A stretch of DNA of 64,000 nucleotides from an uncultured Tateyamaria sp. (lineage in GTDB: Bacteria; Pseudomonadota; Alphaproteobacteria; Rhodobacterales; Rhodobacteraceae), in contig NZ_CANMEU010000011.1 in the NCBI RefSeq assembly GCF_947497045.1, forward strand, positions 1-64,000, read 5' to 3'. Under the pieces are notes generated by a model. The model was not told the origin of the DNA. It made no database searches and saw nothing but the letters and a program-made list of their open reading frames with translations. The position numbers and the translations under genes were made by a program. Of this stretch, positions 61,991 through 64,000 are shown piece by piece (the first letter of the stretch is position 1; every line of letters starts with the position of its first letter).

Positions 61991-64000
61991 CGCGTGCGTG
62001 CCTTGCGGCCTTGGCGTCGCACTGGCGTCGCAATCCTTTGCAGTCGTTTGCTTTTTTGGTCGGTCTCGCCTTGGCCACCGCCCTGTGGTCCGGTGTTCAG
62101 GCCATCAACGCCGAGGCGCGCGCAAGCTATGATGCGGCGGTGGCTACCTTGGGTGACGGACAGTTTGACCAGATATTGCCGCGCGCGGGGGATCGTATTG
62201 CCCAACAGGATTTTGTGACCCTGCGGCGTGCGGGTTGGCTGGTGTCGCCCATCATCGAAGGGCGACTGGACGGCGTGCGCCTGCTTGGGTTTGATCCGCT
62301 GTCTTCTCCTGCAAGGTTCGGCGTTGAAGGGATGGCAGAGGCGGGCGACCCGGACAGCTTCCTGAGTCAGGGCCAGCTTTATGCAACGGCTGAAACTGCC
62401 CAGGCACTCGGTGATGGTGTCACTGTTTTGGTTGAGGACACGATCACGCCGGGCATCGCTGTCGGGGACGTCGGCGCGGTGCAACAACTGCTGAGGCGCG
62501 GTGACCTGTCCCGCCTGTTGGTGCAACCAGATCAGCCCCTGCGCCGCCCCGCCTTGGAAGACTTGGCCCCGCATCTGCGTCTGCAATCTGCCAGCCAGTC
62601 GGCAGATGTGGGTGAGTTGACCGAGAGTTTCCATCTGAACCTGACCGCCTTTGGTTTGCTCAGCTTTGCGGTGGGATTGTTCATTGTCTACAGCACCATC
62701 GGCCTTGCGTTCGAACAACGGCGGGGCATGGTGCGGACGCTGCGCGCCTTGGGTGTGCCCTTACCACATCTGATCACGTTGATGGTTGCTGAGGTCGTTG
62801 CGCTCGCACTTGTCGGCGCAGGTATCGGGGTGGTTCTGGGATATGTGATCGCCGCGCTGTTGCTACCGGACGTCGCTGGCACGCTGCGCGGCCTTTACGG
62901 CGCTGAAATGGCCGGAACGCTGCAATTCAGGGTCTCGTGGTGGGGGTCGGGCATGGCCATCGCGGTTCTCGGCGCTTTGGCGGCGGCGGGTGGACGGCTG
63001 TGGCAGATCGCGCGGATGCCGCTGCTGGCGAGCGCGCGACCCCGCGCATGGGCAATGACATTGGGCAATGCGCAGTTGGTTCAGGGTGTGGGCGCACTCG
63101 GCTTGCTGCTGTGTGCGGGTGCTTTGGCGGTATGGGGATCAGGGCTGGTTGCGGGTTTTGCACTGTTGGGCTGCTTCCTGATCGGGGCCGCACTCGCGCT
63201 GCCCCTTCTGGTGCGTCCGGTCCTGGCCTTGGCCGAGGGCACAGCCAAATCGCCGGTGGCGCGCTGGTTCTGGGCGGATACGCGCCAGCAATTGCCCGGT
63301 CTCAGCCTTGCGTTGATGGCGCTGCTGCTGGCCATTTCAGCCAATATCGGGGTGGCCACCATGGTGTCGAGCTTTCGGCTGACCTTTGTGGCGTTTCTGG
63401 ACCAGCGTCTTGCGCCCGAGCTTTATGTCGAGGCGGAAACTGCCGGGCAAGCCGCCGCGATCGAAGCGGCAGCGCCACGTCTCGGGGCAACCGCTTTGCC
63501 GTTGCTTGTGCGTGACACGCAAGTGGCAGGCCAACCGACGCGCCTGTTTGGGGTGCGGGTCGGGCCGACCTATCGCGAGAACTGGCAGTTCCTGGCCGCA
63601 ACCCCCTCTGCGTGGGACCAAGTTGCCGCGGGCACTGCGGCTGTGGCAAATGAACAACTGGCTCGCCGTGCGGGGCTTTGGATCGGGGACCTTGTTGAGG
63701 TGGCCCCGGATCGCATGCTGCCCTTGGCGGCGATTGTGGCCGACTACGGCAACCCACGCGGGCAGTTGGTGATTGGCGAGGCGCTGTTCCAAAGCCTTCA
63801 CCCAGAGGTCAGCGCCCGTCAATTTGGTCTACGCACGGACGACGCCGCAACTCTGCGGCGCGCCCTGAGTGATGAGGTGGGGATCGCCGACAGCGCCATC
63901 ACCGATCAAGTCGCGCTCAAGGCATTTTCGATGAGCGTTTTTGACCGGACCTTTACGGTGACCGCTGCGCTCAACGTACTGACGCTGGCCGTGGCCGGGT
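61987..64000 (+). CDS. FtsX-like ABC permease (partial, cut by window end)
   Basis: A GTG-started frame stays open to the window end (671 codons, no stop). It opens ACLAALASHWRRNPLQSFAF, has an N-terminal helix, a periplasmic domain, and an FtsX-type helix block (LNLTAFGLLSFAVGLFIVYS, RTLRALGVP), then a second set, as in duplicated LolE/YbbP-like permeases. With the ATPase before it, it probably moves a lipid or lipoprotein across the envelope. Confidence 0.88.
   Translation, partial: MTRACLAALASHWRRNPLQSFAFLVGLALATALWSGVQAINAEARASYDAAVATLGDGQFDQILPRAGDRIAQQDFVTLRRAGWLVSPIIEGRLDGVRLLGFDPLSSPARFGVEGMAEAGDPDSFLSQGQLYATAETAQALGDGVTVLVEDTITPGIAVGDVGAVQQLLRRGDLSRLLVQPDQPLRRPALEDLAPHLRLQSASQSADVGELTESFHLNLTAFGLLSFAVGLFIVYSTIGLAFEQRRGMVRTLRALGVPLPHLITLMVAEVVALALVGAGIGVVLGYVIAALLLPDVAGTLRGLYGAEMAGTLQFRVSWWGSGMAIAVLGALAAAGGRLWQIARMPLLASARPRAWAMTLGNAQLVQGVGALGLLLCAGALAVWGSGLVAGFALLGCFLIGAALALPLLVRPVLALAEGTAKSPVARWFWADTRQQLPGLSLALMALLLAISANIGVATMVSSFRLTFVAFLDQRLAPELYVEAETAGQAAAIEAAAPRLGATALPLLVRDTQVAGQPTRLFGVRVGPTYRENWQFLAATPSAWDQVAAGTAAVANEQLARRAGLWIGDLVEVAPDRMLPLAAIVADYGNPRGQLVIGEALFQSLHPEVSARQFGLRTDDAATLRRALSDEVGIADSAITDQVALKAFSMSVFDRTFTVTAALNVLTLAVAG

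Noticed and set aside
1..64000. tRNA, rRNA or CRISPR features
   Set aside because: No cloverleaf-like, ribosomal or short-repeat array sequence was recognised by eye; a covariance search would be needed to exclude small RNAs.

Overview
The window reads as chromosome or large plasmid of an alphaproteobacterium, most likely Rhodobacterales / Roseobacter group. The reasons are a moderately high GC content, two LexA boxes of the alphaproteobacterial form GAAC-N7-GAAC, an imuA-imuB-dnaE2 cassette, a ccoNOQP-type cbb3 oxidase and many families common in marine Rhodobacteraceae. No species can be named from this sequence. No rRNA, tRNA, CRISPR array, prophage or replication origin was recognised.

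Layout. 1-700: debris of a DMT transporter, a pentapeptide-repeat gene and the right end of an IS3-family element. 648-6342: two divergent pairs, sdhB-yeiH (minus) and norB-nnrS (plus), around an intergenic region with NsrR-like sites. 6389-16115: AraC, MarR and a second AraC regulator among two Dps ferritins, a secreted hydrolase with a RidA protein, a cupin-SDR-amine oxidase operon and an OsmC protein. 16281-23747: cytochrome P460, then a plus-strand run of Tat-exported cysteine hydrolase, sulfite dehydrogenase (SoxC-like) with its cytochrome, SDR, cupin, hydrolase and thiolase. 23915-32506: a decayed Rrf2 gene, truncated haemoglobin, a small membrane protein, a DUF1971 cupin and a ccoNOQP...ccoI-ccoS cluster. 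32623-34018: a DUF488 pair and an intact nsrR, each with an NsrR-like site. 34273-38000: LysR with a small monooxygenase and an NTF2-fold protein, a PCMT-like methyltransferase and a merF / GDCCVxC pair. 38136-45885: LysR, a type I secretion adaptor and ABC exporter, and a 1211-residue RTX repeat protein. 46467-51446: DMT transporter, lipoamide-dehydrogenase-like enzyme, DM13 / TetR divergent pair, sensorless histidine kinase. 51737-59880: SOS mutagenesis block (imuA-imuB-dnaE2) facing udgX and a radical SAM DNA-repair gene. 59991-64000: UbiB-like kinase, LolD-like ATPase and an FtsX-like permease cut by the window end.

Functional picture. The left half is dominated by nitric oxide and respiration: a quinol NO reductase, NnrS, truncated haemoglobin, cytochrome P460, NsrR and NsrR-like palindromes, plus a cbb3 oxidase. 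There is no nitrite, nitrate or nitrous oxide reductase, so this looks like NO defence and not full denitrification. A complete but orphan SdhB sits under the same putative NsrR sites as the NO reductase, which suggests a spare succinate dehydrogenase Fe-S subunit made under NO stress (inference). The right half holds a secretion system with its substrate and an SOS module. In the latter, a LexA box overlaps the start of the radical SAM gene, tying udgX and its partner to the imuABC mutasome.
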